Of a stretch of DNA of 64,000 nt, positions 11,003 to 21,239 are shown one piece after another. This DNA is from Russula earlei (Eukaryota; Basidiomycota; Agaricomycetes; Russulales; Russulaceae): NCBI GenBank assembly GCA_025769875.1, contig JAGFNK010000023.1, forward strand, positions 124,001 through 188,000, given 5' to 3'. The translations under genes and the position numbers were made by a program. The notes beneath the pieces are model-generated. The model was not told the origin of the DNA and searched no databases. It saw nothing but the letters and a program-made list of their open reading frames with translations. Position 1 is the stretch's first letter; each line of letters opens with the position of its first letter.

Positions 11003-11974
11003 ATGTGTGTCCATAGGCGTTGGCGTGGAAATTTTCGATGGCTAACGCCCTGTGTGGACTTAGCGTCTGTGGAGGCGCTTCAAGACCGGAGACATCGGAC
11101 GCCCAGCCCATCAATCGCTTGCATTGACCCAAGACTGACCGTGCTGCTGCAGTCACCCCCCGCGTCACCCAGCGAGGAGGGGTCGTCTGCAGATGGCGAC
11201 TGGAGTCCCGTCGAAGACCGGCCTCAAGAGTCGACGCGCGCGTATGCCACAGGTACGGACGTCTTTGCATCGTACACCGCTGTCGCCCAACTCACGGGTT
11301 TTTCGGATTACTACGCCTCCCCCCCCGCGCGCGCGCGCCTTTAGAGGAGAAGACGGCCGTGACTTTGGGCGAGGACGCCGGATCGAACGGGCCAGAGGCA
11401 CGACCGAACGAGAACGCGGCATTTCCGAGCGGGGAGCGCAGGATGACAAGGTCGACCGTAAGTTCCCCCGTTCCAGTTTGTTCTTTTCGTAGCACGCCTG
11501 GGGGGGGGGAGGGGGAGCACAGGACGGATGATGATATACGTTTTTTTTTTTTTTTTTTTTGGACGATCCCAGGAGACGCAGGTGACTACGCGCGCCGTTT
11601 CCCGGAACCCCAAGGAGATGGTCAAGGGCCCGGACAAGACCCACACGAAATGGAAGTGCCGCGCAAAGGGAGACGTCGCACCCTCCGGCCCATCCACTCG
11701 CATATCGCATGCAGGACGTTGCCCGGACCCTGGGCCGATCGGCAAGGGAGCCAGCCGGCAGGCAGAGGGAATAGAGAAGATTCACATGAAGTTGTGGAAG
11801 TGCCGGATCGGGGGGTGCAACAAGACTTTCCATAGGAAAGGCGACGCCGTGCGACACGTGCAGACGACCGCCAGGCATAACGGCAAGGCGGTCGTCTGCG
11901 GCTGCGGCGCGCCGTTTTCGAGGCACGATGCGTTGAAGCGGCACCAACGCCTGTGCGGTGGACCGGCTAGTTAG
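11003..11974 (+). CDS. C2H2-type zinc-finger protein, 5' end uncertain
   Basis: Probable sequence-specific nuclear DNA-binding protein. A consistent model is 11003-11297, 11345-11457, 11573-11974. The last exon ends in two zinc fingers: the first is C-x4-C-x12-H-x6-H (CRIGGCNKTFHRKGDAVRH...), and the second is compact, CGCGAPFSRHDALKRHQRLC, with Cys in place of the last His. An additional Trp-Lys-Cys module upstream (TKWKCRAKG) may be a degenerate finger. The first part is acidic and Ser/Glu-rich (SPPASPSEEGSS), like an activation region. The first intron is 45 nt and is made largely of a C run and alternating GC; the second ends after a 20-base T run. The ATG at 11003 is the nearest in frame, but upstream exons may exist. 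The target is unknown. Confidence 0.65.
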
Positions 11975-13026
11975 TTGAGAGGCGAATTCCAGCTTGACCG
12001 TCCTGATGTCGATCCGCCCATCGAAAATGACAGGTTCCGGGGGGGTGGGGGTGGGGGCGGGGGGGGGGGGGCGCCTCTGTCTTGGTGGCTGGAAACTCGC
12101 AGGCCCGTGTGTAACTGAGGGGAAAGGTTTCGTCGGGTCGAACTGAGAAGTTCAGACCCCCACCATGACCCGCTATCGCTGCTGGCTGGGGACACCACGC
12201 ATGCACTTTCGACGGGAGTCGCGCAAACCCCCTCAACTCAACGCTGACAACGTCATCCGGTGGGTGCTCGCTCCCTAGCGCTGACAGAATTCTTCGGGTA
12301 TGCACGTGCAGTGCGGCATGACAGCCAGTAATTCGCGGGCGCCATGAGACGGGGGAGAAGTGGAAAGTTGGGGCGGCGTCGGAGGCGAGCTATCATCGAG
12401 ATCGGGACAAGTTTGCCAAGGCGTCAGGTCGCCCTCGCTCTTTTGTTTTTCACCCAGTCATGATATTCATCCCGGCGGGGGGACAAGGAGGGGAGGCACA
12501 AGTCTAATTCAAGTCGACCCCCCTAAACGCGGTAATGCCGCGAAGGTCGGAAACGATTGCGGCGTTGGTTGCGTGGTGGTCTCGTCCTGACCTGCCATCG
12601 TATCACACGCCAGCGAGATATGGTAAATGGACCCACTCTGCTAGAATACAAGGCGCCTTGCTGGCTGGCCTGATCATCACCTTCTCGCAAAAACCCGGCT
12701 GCTTGTACCACCAGAGCATATCTTGGGCTTCCTAGTTCGCAACTCTGAGCCCCGGGGTGCATTCTCAGGCCCCGGTTTTTTTTGACTACCTCTTTCTTTC
12801 TACGGTATCGCATTCCAGGCTACTTGTGAGGCCGGGTTTAAAAGCTACGTCCGATGCTGTGTTCGGAACACCTTGTGTGGTCAAATCGAAAATTACAGTG
12901 TATGTATACCGCTCCACCCACAATCCAGATGAATATACCAACCTTGTGGATCTCTCCATCTCGCACTCCTTACGACATCTTCCTACGCCGCAGCTCCACA
13001 CATCTCTATTTGATACACGAAGCGCC
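11975..13026. other. Intergenic region with low-complexity tracts
   Basis: No coding motif recognised. It contains the G-rich tract at 12039-12071. Short open frames on both strands lack family signatures. The last part upstream of 13027 probably holds the promoter of the DUF6593 gene. Confidence 0.4.
12039..12071 (+). repeat. G-rich tract with quadruplex potential
   Basis: Four G runs of 7, 5, 5 and 13 bases are separated by single T, T and C residues. This fits the G-quadruplex consensus with one-base loops on the plus strand. It lies about 65 bp past the stop of the zinc-finger gene. Confidence 0.9.
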
Positions 13027-13776
13027 ATGGAGCTCTATCTCATACCCAACGATCCAGTCAATACTACATTCATATCATCCGACGGTTTCCTCCGCTATTG
13101 GGTCCGCACGACTCGGCCCCTATCGTTACTTCGGACGTGTAGCTCCATCATCCAGAGACCATCAGCTCGTGGCAACAACGAGGAGGAGACTCTCGGCGAA
13201 ATCACATGGGGCGGGCTTGGCAGACGTTCTGTCATTCACAGTGATCTGTTCAAAGAACGCTCCGAGGTTACGGACAGCAAGGTTGTCAGAGTGAAAGACC
13301 TCCTGTGGAAGCTCAACACCTTTGGCACGTAGGTGATTCCTTTTTCTAACATCAGCGCAACGCACCAAATACGGCGTGTGTCCAGCTCGAGATGTTTCAT
13401 TGGGAATGACGAGGAGGAGTATGTGTGGAAGTTCTGTAATGGCACGGGATTCCAGGTGAGTTTCTCTTTTGCATTCCTGGGCTGACGGTCGTTGAAATGG
13501 TCCCTCCAGCTCCTTCACGTCCGATCCGGAAGCGTCAAAGCGATATACGAGCACTGCCCTTCACATGTCGCCAAAGGAGTATTCAAAGGCCAGTTCAAAA
13601 CGTGTCTTCGCATCCACCCATCCTGTACTCTCGATCCCGACATTCTCGTGTTGACTTTTGTCGTGATGGAGAAAAAACGAAGGGATAGTTTAGGTGACCA
13701 GGTGAACGTTGCCGCCGCCAAAGAGGAGAGTGTCGTAGAAGCGAGCGGAATGGAAGGCGATAGCGGTTTGATGTAA
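13027..13776 (+). CDS. DUF6593-type protein of unknown function
   Basis: Three exons in phase: 13027-13328, 13386-13455, 13510-13776; 212 residues. The N-terminus MELYLIPNDPVNTTFISSDG and the C-terminal DILVLTFVVMEKKRRD match the pattern of DUF6593, a family expanded in mushroom-forming fungi and of unknown function. Mid-protein LGEITWGG and DEEEYVWKFCNGTGFQLLH look like beta strands. No signal peptide or membrane helix is seen, so a cytosolic protein is likely. The C-terminal 40 residues are acidic and poorly conserved. Assignment to the family is by recognition of the strand pattern; no biochemical role is known. Confidence 0.75.
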
Positions 13777-14472
13777 TCAAACGCTGGTTTTCCTGACCTT
13801 GTCGGATTATGGCTTGTGGCCCGTGATTATTTGGTCAAACGCGCTGTCCACTTATTCTGAAGTGGATCGTACCCATGATCTCGAACCTTTGTGATATGTG
13901 TTGTAACACAAGCTGGGAGGAAATCACGCATGTGTGCCGTCCCGAAATTGGAAATGCCCGTGATGACCACCGGAGATACCCTTGTGAAATGCAAGGATGG
14001 TCGAAAACGAAGAAAACATGAATGCCGCGGTCTCTTGCACCTTCGAGAGCAGAGAAAGGTTCGGCCTAGCTTCCGACGCAGTTCCGGCACGCCTTCTCAC
14101 TCGTGTCGACCGCGTTTCTGCACGCGACGAGTTCAAGGTGATCAGGAAATCGAGCGGCGAGAAGTCCACATTGGATTCTCGCACTTCGATTTGCCTGCAC
14201 GACTTGAGGCTGCGCGGGAAACGTGCAGGGAGGCACGCCGCGGCGATAAGCAAGTCGCGGACGACCCCGAGTTCGCGTTCTCGTGGGGTCGACCCACCGC
14301 TAGGCGCCTTGTTCTTTGAGCACATCCCCGTCCACATCGGCCGCACGCGCCGAGAGCATGACACCTACTCCAACAGCCATGACTCGACCCTCCTGTTTTC
14401 ATATCGCCAAGCTTGACCCTTGGACAGCTGATCTTTCTCGCTGACCCCCATCTCTCTCACCACACATCTGTC
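13777..14472. other. Intergenic region, no gene recognised
   Basis: Overlapping open frames exist on both strands, the longest about 146 codons on the minus strand ending near 13924, but none shows a domain, a splice pattern or plausible composition. Probably the 3' end of the DUF6593 gene and the promoter of the F-box-type gene. Confidence 0.35.
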
Positions 14473-15956
14473 ATGAGCGTTTCTGGCACTTACACGGAAA
14501 CACCAGCTATCTTCCTGAGGCCTAGACCGCTGTCTCGCACGCCAGGAAGTTTTATGCTATTACCTCTGCTGCCTCGGCCGCGGCCGGTCAAACCACTGCC
14601 CGCGGAGGTATGGTCAAAAGTCCTGTCGTACGTTGTCGACGACGAAGAGGGTGGTCGGATGGGCATTCCTGTGAGACGCGCGCTTTTGAGGGAGAAGTGG
14701 AAGTTGTTGTTCGTGTGCAAATCTTGGGTGGTGAGTACAGTATCTTTTTGGTTTGAGAGATTGTGGGAGTGGATGGCACCGGCCCTCCAGATGGGATAAA
14801 CTCTGACCACGTGTTTCACTTCCATAGAATGTCGTCCTTCCTCTGCTCTATTCCAGGGTGCAGATTTTTACCGTAACCACACTTGGAAAATTTGTCGCCC
14901 ACCTATCTTCCTCCGACACGCGTTGGGACTCTATCCGACGTATTCCGTATTCCACCCCAGGACGATGGGTGCGGATGCTGGACCTTCTGAGATAGCCCTC
15001 GTCCATTCCACGGATCTGCTCCTCGTGGACTCTAATATCACGCGTCTGTTTCCACTTCTGCCATTCCTGACGAGCCTCTACCTCGTTCCGGAGATACTCC
15101 TCAGCAACCGCGCTCTGGATGCGTTGCATATCAAGGATGGCATTGGCCAGCTGCGCTCGCTTAAGGGCATCAAAATTTCCGCGCCTGTCGGACACTCCTC
15201 GACCCTGCCTCTTGTCCCCAATCCTGACGCAGTTATCCAGCTACTCCAGAGTTGCCCGCGCCTGGAGCAGCTCGAGATAGCCTGTGGTGATTCCGTCAGC
15301 CCAGAACTTCGAATCCATCGATCCAGACCCGAGATCCCTCAGGGAACAGGGCGCTGCCCTTCCACCTCTGTTGCATCTCCCTAATCTCAAGTTCCTCTGC
15401 CTATCTGCGATCCCTATCTGTCGCCTTTTCCTCGCCATTCTAAGCACCCCGCTCCCGGAACTGCGCCACCTTGCGGTAACGCCTTACGGCGGCCAGCGCA
15501 CCTCGCAGTTAAGCGCACTACTTGCCGCACATGGGCGCGGCCTCGTCTCGCTACGTATCAGCACAGCCACGCCACCTATTGGTACCCATCGGTGACTTGC
15601 CGGCACCGCCGGTTCTCACGTCCTGTCCGGAGCTACACTATCTCTCTTTAGATCGACCTTTGCCGGTGCTTACGCTGCCGGCACTTGCGCAGGACGCCGA
15701 GTCGTCACACCCACACCCGCTGCGGGTGGTGACGATCCCTCGGCCGAACGCACGTTTCCTCCGTGAAGTCGAGGCGGTGCTGCCGCGATTGCCCTCGCTC
15801 ACCGTCGTACGCGTGAGAGCCGTGCGGTGGCTGCGTTCGGGCGTCTCAGGTAAGGCGCTCGAGGCAGGCGTGCAGGGTGAGATGCGCGACTGGAGGTGCA
15901 GGCTCATGCGTAAGGGCGTGCGACTCGTTGATAACGAATGGCGCGATCCCGAGTGA
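14473..15956 (+). pseudogene. F-box/LRR-like gene broken by several one-base frame changes
   Basis: Exon 1 (14473-14730) carries an F-box-like start (KPLPAEVWSKVLSYV, then WKLLFVCKSW). A 97-nt intron (14731-14827, gtgagt...atag) leads to NVVLPLLYSRVQIF, continuing as leucine-rich repeat-like text. The protein sense then jumps frame three times: near 14,985 (RWVRMLDL to SEIALVHSTDLLLVD), near 15,295-15,310 (CPRLEQLEIACGD to FESIDPDPRSL), and near 15,575 (SLRISTATPPIG to DLPAPPVLTSCPELHYLSL). No introns of usual size can explain the jumps. F-box proteins are substrate adaptors of SCF ubiquitin ligases and often decay in these genomes. It is either a pseudogene or a gene hit by assembly indels. 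Coordinates span all homologous pieces. Confidence 0.7.
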
Positions 15957-16675
15957 GGGAGCCAAAGGGGGCCGTTGTCATGGTTGCAGGCGCTGCCTCA
16001 CTGGGATCCCTTCGGTGGCTCATGAGGACGTTATGTGTTTGAGTTCTGGGTTGCATCCATTGTGGTGTATCATCCGTATGGTTATTTAGAATATGCTCAC
16101 TTTGAATGACCGAAATCCACTCATCAGCGGCTGAAGGCGAGGGAGGACCCACCGAGGACCCACCAGCTCCAGCTATTATAAATTATCTAAGCAAAAATAA
16201 CACAATACACTTAGTTGTACATTATTTAAGGGGAATCTCTGTCAAAATAACATGCAGGTGAGCTAACCAGGCCAAAGGAAAGAGGAGAAGAGTGGGAACT
16301 CAGGAGGAAGTTCAGGGAAACATCTGGTGTTCAGATGTCTGGTCCAGTCTTTTTTAGCCAAAATCAGAACCTGCTAGTCCAGCAACTTTCATCATCCAAT
16401 GCAATGCACACAACTGGACCAGAGTGTAGAGGATCAGTTGATCAGGTTCTACAACTGGTTTGAACCAAGTCCAATTCAAACTGGCCTTCAACCAGTTCAG
16501 GTCATATAGGCTGGTGTGTGGATAATAAGAGAGTGATAAAATTCTATTTCTGATGCATATTCTGTATGTTATCCTTGTCAATGTTGGGAACCACCCCTTT
16601 GCTCTCAACCATCATGTCATATGATGACTATCATTATCCCTGCCAGCCAACCACCCCTTGTACCCCAGTAGTCAT
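15957..16675. other. Intergenic, AT-rich flank of the retrotransposon
   Basis: No gene recognised. Base composition drops to AT-rich from about 16,170 on. The sequence has loosely repeated CTGG/CCAG-type words and may be older repeat debris into which the copia element inserted. Bases 16671-16675 are the left copy of its target duplication. Confidence 0.4.
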
Positions 16676-16921
16676 TGTTGGACGTGCAGCCGCTAAGTGC
16701 CACACTGAACGGACAACCCGGACCATATGTGTAAATAATTCGAATTTAGTTATCATTCATTTTCCCTCAGTCTTTTATACACAAGACTGAGGTCAGTACA
16801 ACATTCCTTTATAGCTCTCTTTATAGCTAATACTGTACATAGCTCTCATTCTATAGGTTAGATAACTAACCAATATAGTCTTTTATACACAAGACTGAGC
16901 TCTCATTCTATAGCTTCAACA
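16676..16921 (+). repeat. 5' LTR of the copia element
   Basis: 246 bases, TG...CA ends, roughly 94 percent identical by eye to the 3' copy. It contains two copies of a small dyad, CAGTCTT-8 nt-AAGACTG, also present in the other LTR. Several CG sites of the 3' LTR are CA here. Confidence 0.92.
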
Positions 16922-16990
16922 GATTATGAGACCTGGTTGTCCCTGACATCACGAACTCCCACCAGCTTCCAAATCGTGTAACGAAACACC

Positions 16991-18520
16991 ATGAGCACCC
17001 CCACAGCAACCGCAAACGTCGCGCCCTCAAGAGGCAGCCATGCTCCCACTGTAGGAGCCACGGGAAAAACTTACATGGGCGGCCAACACGGTTACGATGG
17101 ACCACTCTTCGAAGGTGGCACAGTTGCGTACACGCAATGGAAAGCTAATATAGAGGCTGTCATGAACCATTCTCCGGAGAGGGCCCTTGAAGGACCCTTC
17201 CTTATAGGAGGAAACCCAGCCTCTATGGTGTCACCCTGTTCACACGAGCAAAAGGGGTGAGTAGAGGTGTCCACAATATCGCACGCGCATTGTTGCGCGA
17301 GCGATTCTCAGCACAATCGACATACAGCAAGCCCCACTTAAAGGCAACCCTTCTAACAACAAAGGACAGTATTAGGGCCTTCCTAAGGACCCTTTGGAAC
17401 AACCCTAGGAGCTCTACAGTAGGCACTAACCTAGTATCAAAGGCCCTACAACGCGTTATTAGACCAACTCTAATAACTATAGAACGAACTATAAGGCAAT
17501 ACTAAGGACCTTAATAGAAGTATTAGGGTCGACTCTAAGGACCCTAATAGAACTATATAAGGGCCTTATAAGATAACACTGTTCCCTGACCAAACTACAA
17601 ATCCTCAAATGACCGGCCCTAAACTAACTAACAGGAAATGAATCAGGTGCTCACATGTGCACTAAAGCAGTGAACACATGGATAATGGAAGCTCTTACTC
17701 ATCAAGAGAAGCCTTCTTACTCAGCAGCTTACTGAGCATGACTGAGCATGCTCAGTAAGCGTCCTCCGACTTCTTACTCATCACTCTATTGTGCTTGATA
17801 ACAAGGTTATGACTTGTTCCCTATTTAGCAGTTCTCTTGTAGTATATAAGCGCCCAATAAAGTAGCGGACAGTCCTCAGACTGTCCATTTGTTTATGGCA
17901 CTCTCTATCTCTGGGATACTCCTTTAAGGACCGTCCCCTTGTGACTATCCTGGCCTCTTCCCTGCGTGACTGCTCTACTCTCACAGTAACAGTGCCTCTC
18001 TGGTACCTGTTACTACTCTGGACTCTACTCTTTGCCCACGCGGTCTTGGATGTCTATTGACTCGTCTTCGAGCTTATCCCTCGCTCTTGAACTGGATAGT
18101 TCAACAGTGAGTCTTGACAGAGGCACTGTTCAAAACAAACGGCCTGATGGAAATCATAAGAGGGACATACTCAAAACCGGACCCCAGCAATGACCTGAGT
18201 GGCTTCGCTGACTGGGAGCAGAAAGATCGCGAAGCACATGCCCACATTTTACTGACGTTAAACGGGCATGCTCTTGACACTGCCCTAGGCATTGCTGGAG
18301 CCAAAAACACTTGGGACACACTTGAAAAGCACTTTTCCGGGAAGGGCGAGCAATGCGTCACACACCTACTGATGGACCTACATTCACCGAAATGGAACCC
18401 ATGGCTCCCCAGATATTATGACAGCTACACGCCACCCGAACCCTCGAGAAATTCGGTTACCCAATAGACAAGAAAGTCCTCATCTGGATGCTAATTCTCG
18501 TGTTGAAGCAGATGGGCGCA
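16991..18520 (+). pseudogene. gag region of the copia element, interrupted
   Basis: The frame opens at ATG 16991 (MSTPTATANVAPSRG), continues as GTVAYTQWKANIEAV, and meets a TGA at 17258. After the nested insertion 17262-18106 and one target-duplication copy, the same frame resumes (TEALFKTNGLMEIIRGTYS, NTWDTLEKHF), as in the UBN2/copia gag family. A further frame change near 18,380 precedes LEKFGYPIDKK. More gag text (STLPSHLTAEHITDRILHEE) reappears at 19,025-19,085 after a second inserted segment. It is a structural capsid-like protein in intact elements; here it is not translatable. Confidence 0.8.
17262..18106. mobile_element. Nested insertion inside gag, probably a solo LTR-like element
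   Basis: 845 bases flanked by GTGAG on both sides (17257-17261 and 18107-18111). Deleting the insert with one GTGAG copy joins the gag reading frame exactly. The right end is ...TTCAACA as in LTRs; the left end (TAGAGG) does not start with TG. The left third repeats words like aaggaccctaatag. A TATA-like agtatataag sits near 17,840. No coding content. Confidence 0.75.
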
Positions 18521-18531
18521 GGTTATGATAA

Positions 18532-18966
18532 GAGCAATAAGATCCTTAAGATCTATCAAAAGATATTTCAGTATTGTGTAAGACAAGACTGTAATTCAGT
18601 AATACCTATCAAAAGATATCTACAACGCGTGATTAGATGCGATAGATAAGATAGGAAACAGTAAGTACTCACTTCAGTATTGTGTAAGACAAGACTGAAG
18701 TGATCTATCGAAATACGACGCTCTTAAGTACTCCAGAGCGTCTCTAAGTACACTGCAGGTAGCTACCATCAATAAGAAACAAAGATCATAAAAGGATCAG
18801 TCGTTAGTAGCTACCGATTGTCATCAATTAACTTATCATTGTAAGTAACGCAGATCTCAGCATATGAGCTGAGCCAGAGATGCCCGGTCCGTGTAACCGA
18901 CGTGTCAACGCGTCTGAGCTGTGATTACATCACAACGTCCCAGGGTAGTGGTAACACACCAAATCA
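18532..18966. mobile_element. Second inserted segment in gag, possible non-autonomous repeat
   Basis: About 435 bases without coding sense, separating two pieces of gag and flanked by the 7-bp word ATGATAA (18525-18531 and 18967-18973). It contains a 25-bp direct repeat (18567-18591 and 18673-18697, ttcagtattgtgtaag...) and the word atctatcaaaagatat twice with variation. The boundaries are inferred from the flanking repeat; clear terminal inverted repeats are not seen. Confidence 0.5.
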
Positions 18967-19099
18967 ATGATAATCTCAACATCTCGCACTACCAGAAAAG
19001 ATGGCCAAACTCAAGGCCACTCTTCACTCGACGCTGCCCAGCCATCTAACAGCTGAGCACATCACGGACCGCATCCTCCACGAGGAGCATCGGATCTGA

Positions 19100-19345
19100 T
19101 TGACCAATGACACGGCCACACCTCACCATGCAAAGGCGGCCCAAATGGGAAAGGACCGGGAGGTGCAGAATGAGAAAGGCACAACATCAAAATGCACTCA
19201 CTGCAGACGCAGGGGGCACAATACACACAAATGCTGGAAAATTCATGGAAAACTGCAGGACAAAGCAACAGCAGCAGTAGCAGCAACTGACTGGCACGGG
19301 CGCGCACAACGCAGTGACGCCCACACCCACTGGGCCTGGCACAAG
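19100..19345 (+). pseudogene. Zinc-knuckle part of the copia polyprotein
   Basis: The frame contains CTHCRRRGHNTHKC, a CX2CX4HX4C zinc knuckle that binds RNA in gag proteins. It is preceded by a charged stretch and followed by an Ala/Gln run. The frame is not continuous with the gag pieces or with the protease that follows. Confidence 0.75.
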
Positions 19346-19347
19346 CA

Positions 19348-20565
19348 GTGCGCAGCGCAGCGACGCCGACGCTCGCAGACCAGCCACCAGCCAGCGCTGC
19401 CATTGCATACGTCCCCACATCCGACAACAGCACTTCATTACTTCAGGCAATCAGAGATGAGCCAATCCGTGCGTCCATGACCCGAGAGCAACTCCGAGCC
19501 GCCAATCCCAGAAACGGCTGGCTCCTCAACTCTGGAGCCTCAAGAATCATGACTCCCCACTCAAATTGGTTCACACATCTCACCCTGCTCGCATCGCCCA
19601 TTCAAGTCGCCTTAGGCAACAATAGCACAATAACTGCCACCAGAACCGGACAAGTACTAGTCCAGATGCGCACACATGGCGTGTGGAGTACTGCGATACT
19701 CCGTGACATCCTGCACGTACTGGACCTCAATGGAAACCTCTTATCGGTCTCCCACCTTGCTCGACGCGGGGTGGAAGTGCGCTTCCAGGGGCAGACTTGC
19801 AGGATATACAATAAAGCAAACAAATTGATTTGTGAGGGAACATTACATGATGACTTGTACACCATGGCCATCCAAATGCCAACACTTGAGTCGGTGCACA
19901 CAGCAATGCCACACCAACCCCTCATGGAACGCAGCCACAAAACCGAAGCCACACTTACCACACGCACGACAATCTTCCAGGCCTCCCTGGATACATTCTC
20001 TGAACAGGTTGCAACCCGGACAGACAATAAGCTGCAGAAGAAACATGCCGGCGGGCTGAAGCACAAGTTGAAAGCGCCCCAGCACCCCGGGCCATCTGCT
20101 GCACGCAGCCCGAAGACCCTCCGATTACATGAAGGGGGCGAACCCACCAACGTCGCAGAACGCGCGACCTGGACACCTCTTGACAGGGTCCGGGTGACGC
20201 ATGCCGATGCAAACCTACCCACATGCGCCTTGGACAATCTGACATCTGAAGAGGCCAGGAGCAGGACAACTCCTGACCCCTCTTGGTTGCAAGTCCTCGC
20301 AACACGCGTGTCTGCACATGCCCCGGAGAAGAGACTCACCAAACCGACCCGAAGGTCGCTGGTGCACGCGTTCCTGGGCCACGCAAAGCACATGCAACAG
20401 GCAGCCAAGCCTGCCCATTGCCCCACCCCTAGCACCATCACACCCTGCACCGTCATATCCAACGAAGGGGGCCCCATGTCACGCATCGAACACATAATCC
20501 TCGAATACAATGGAATAGCTGATAGAGCCAAAAATTGGGAAATGGTAATCAATTTGAGGGGGTAG
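19348..20565 (+). pseudogene. Protease and pre-integrase part of the copia polyprotein
   Basis: An open stretch of about 405 codons. Near its start is WLLNSGASRIMTPHSNWF, the retropepsin active-site region of copia elements; the catalytic Asp of the usual L-D-S-G-A-S is Asn here (codon at 19528-19530). Then come the strand pattern ending GNNSTITATRTGQV, ILRDILHVLDLNGNLLSVS, and the gag-pre-integrase-like DDLYTM. After about 19,900 no integrase motif (HHCC or DDE) can be recognised and the text becomes Pro/Thr/Arg-rich. It lacks a start codon of its own and is a relic, not a gene. Confidence 0.8.
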
Positions 20566-20591
20566 CGGAACCGGTGGACAAGGCGGAACAG

Positions 20592-20735
20592 CCACCGCAC
20601 ATGAAACTGCAAGGCGTTGGAGCACACGAGCTCTTGCCCACTCAGCCTGAAACAGGCGGGCAATGTGGAGCAGGCACCACACGCCGAACTGCAAGGTGGC
20701 GGAGCAGAAAATGCTCTGCCCATCCAGTCTGAAAC
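20592..20735 (+). repeat. Two imperfect repeats of about 60 bp inside the pol relic
   Basis: Two copies of a unit with the words ctgcaaggcg/ctgcaaggtg and cag.ctgaaac, starting 85 bases apart, encode related HM/HAELQG-type peptides. This lies in the variable linker between integrase and reverse transcriptase of copia elements. Confidence 0.65.
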
Positions 20736-21239
20736 AAAATCAGCACAACCAACAGTCCACAAAGTGGAAAACTCACCTGCACAATCCACCACGGGACAAC
20801 CAAAGTGCACCACATGCGCACTCACACCCAACCAAGGCAACAACACAGAGGAATGGAATGAAGGAGAAGCAGAAAAGGCATCGCATGCCGAACCGCAAGA
20901 CACACAGCTGCAACGCGATAACAATGCACCTGAGGACCAAGCTTCCTCACAACCTGAAATGTGCCCAAAACATGCCACTCGCACACCTGTCCACGACAAG
21001 GACGCTTGTCATTTCCCCATCCCGCATGAGCACCGAATGAAACATACCGAGCAGGGAAACGTGGCACACAAAAATGTAGCCATTAACCCCAAGTCCTATG
21101 CTGAGGCAACAACCCATGCAGATTCTACCAAATGGGCAAAGGCGTGCAACAAAGAGAAACGCATGTCCAAAAACACGGGCATTCTCAAAAGTGTGCCATG
21201 CCCGCAGAACGGAGACGCAGCGGGGAAGTGAAGAGACCT

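Noticed and set aside
13924..14364. A 146-codon minus-strand frame in the gap after the DUF6593 gene
   Set aside because: No domain, no supported splice sites, and an equally long overlapping plus frame.
19602..20999. A 465-codon open frame on the minus strand across the pol relic
   Set aside because: It is Cys/Ser/Arg-rich antisense text of the copia polyprotein, has no domain pattern, and mirrors the sense frames that do carry protease motifs.
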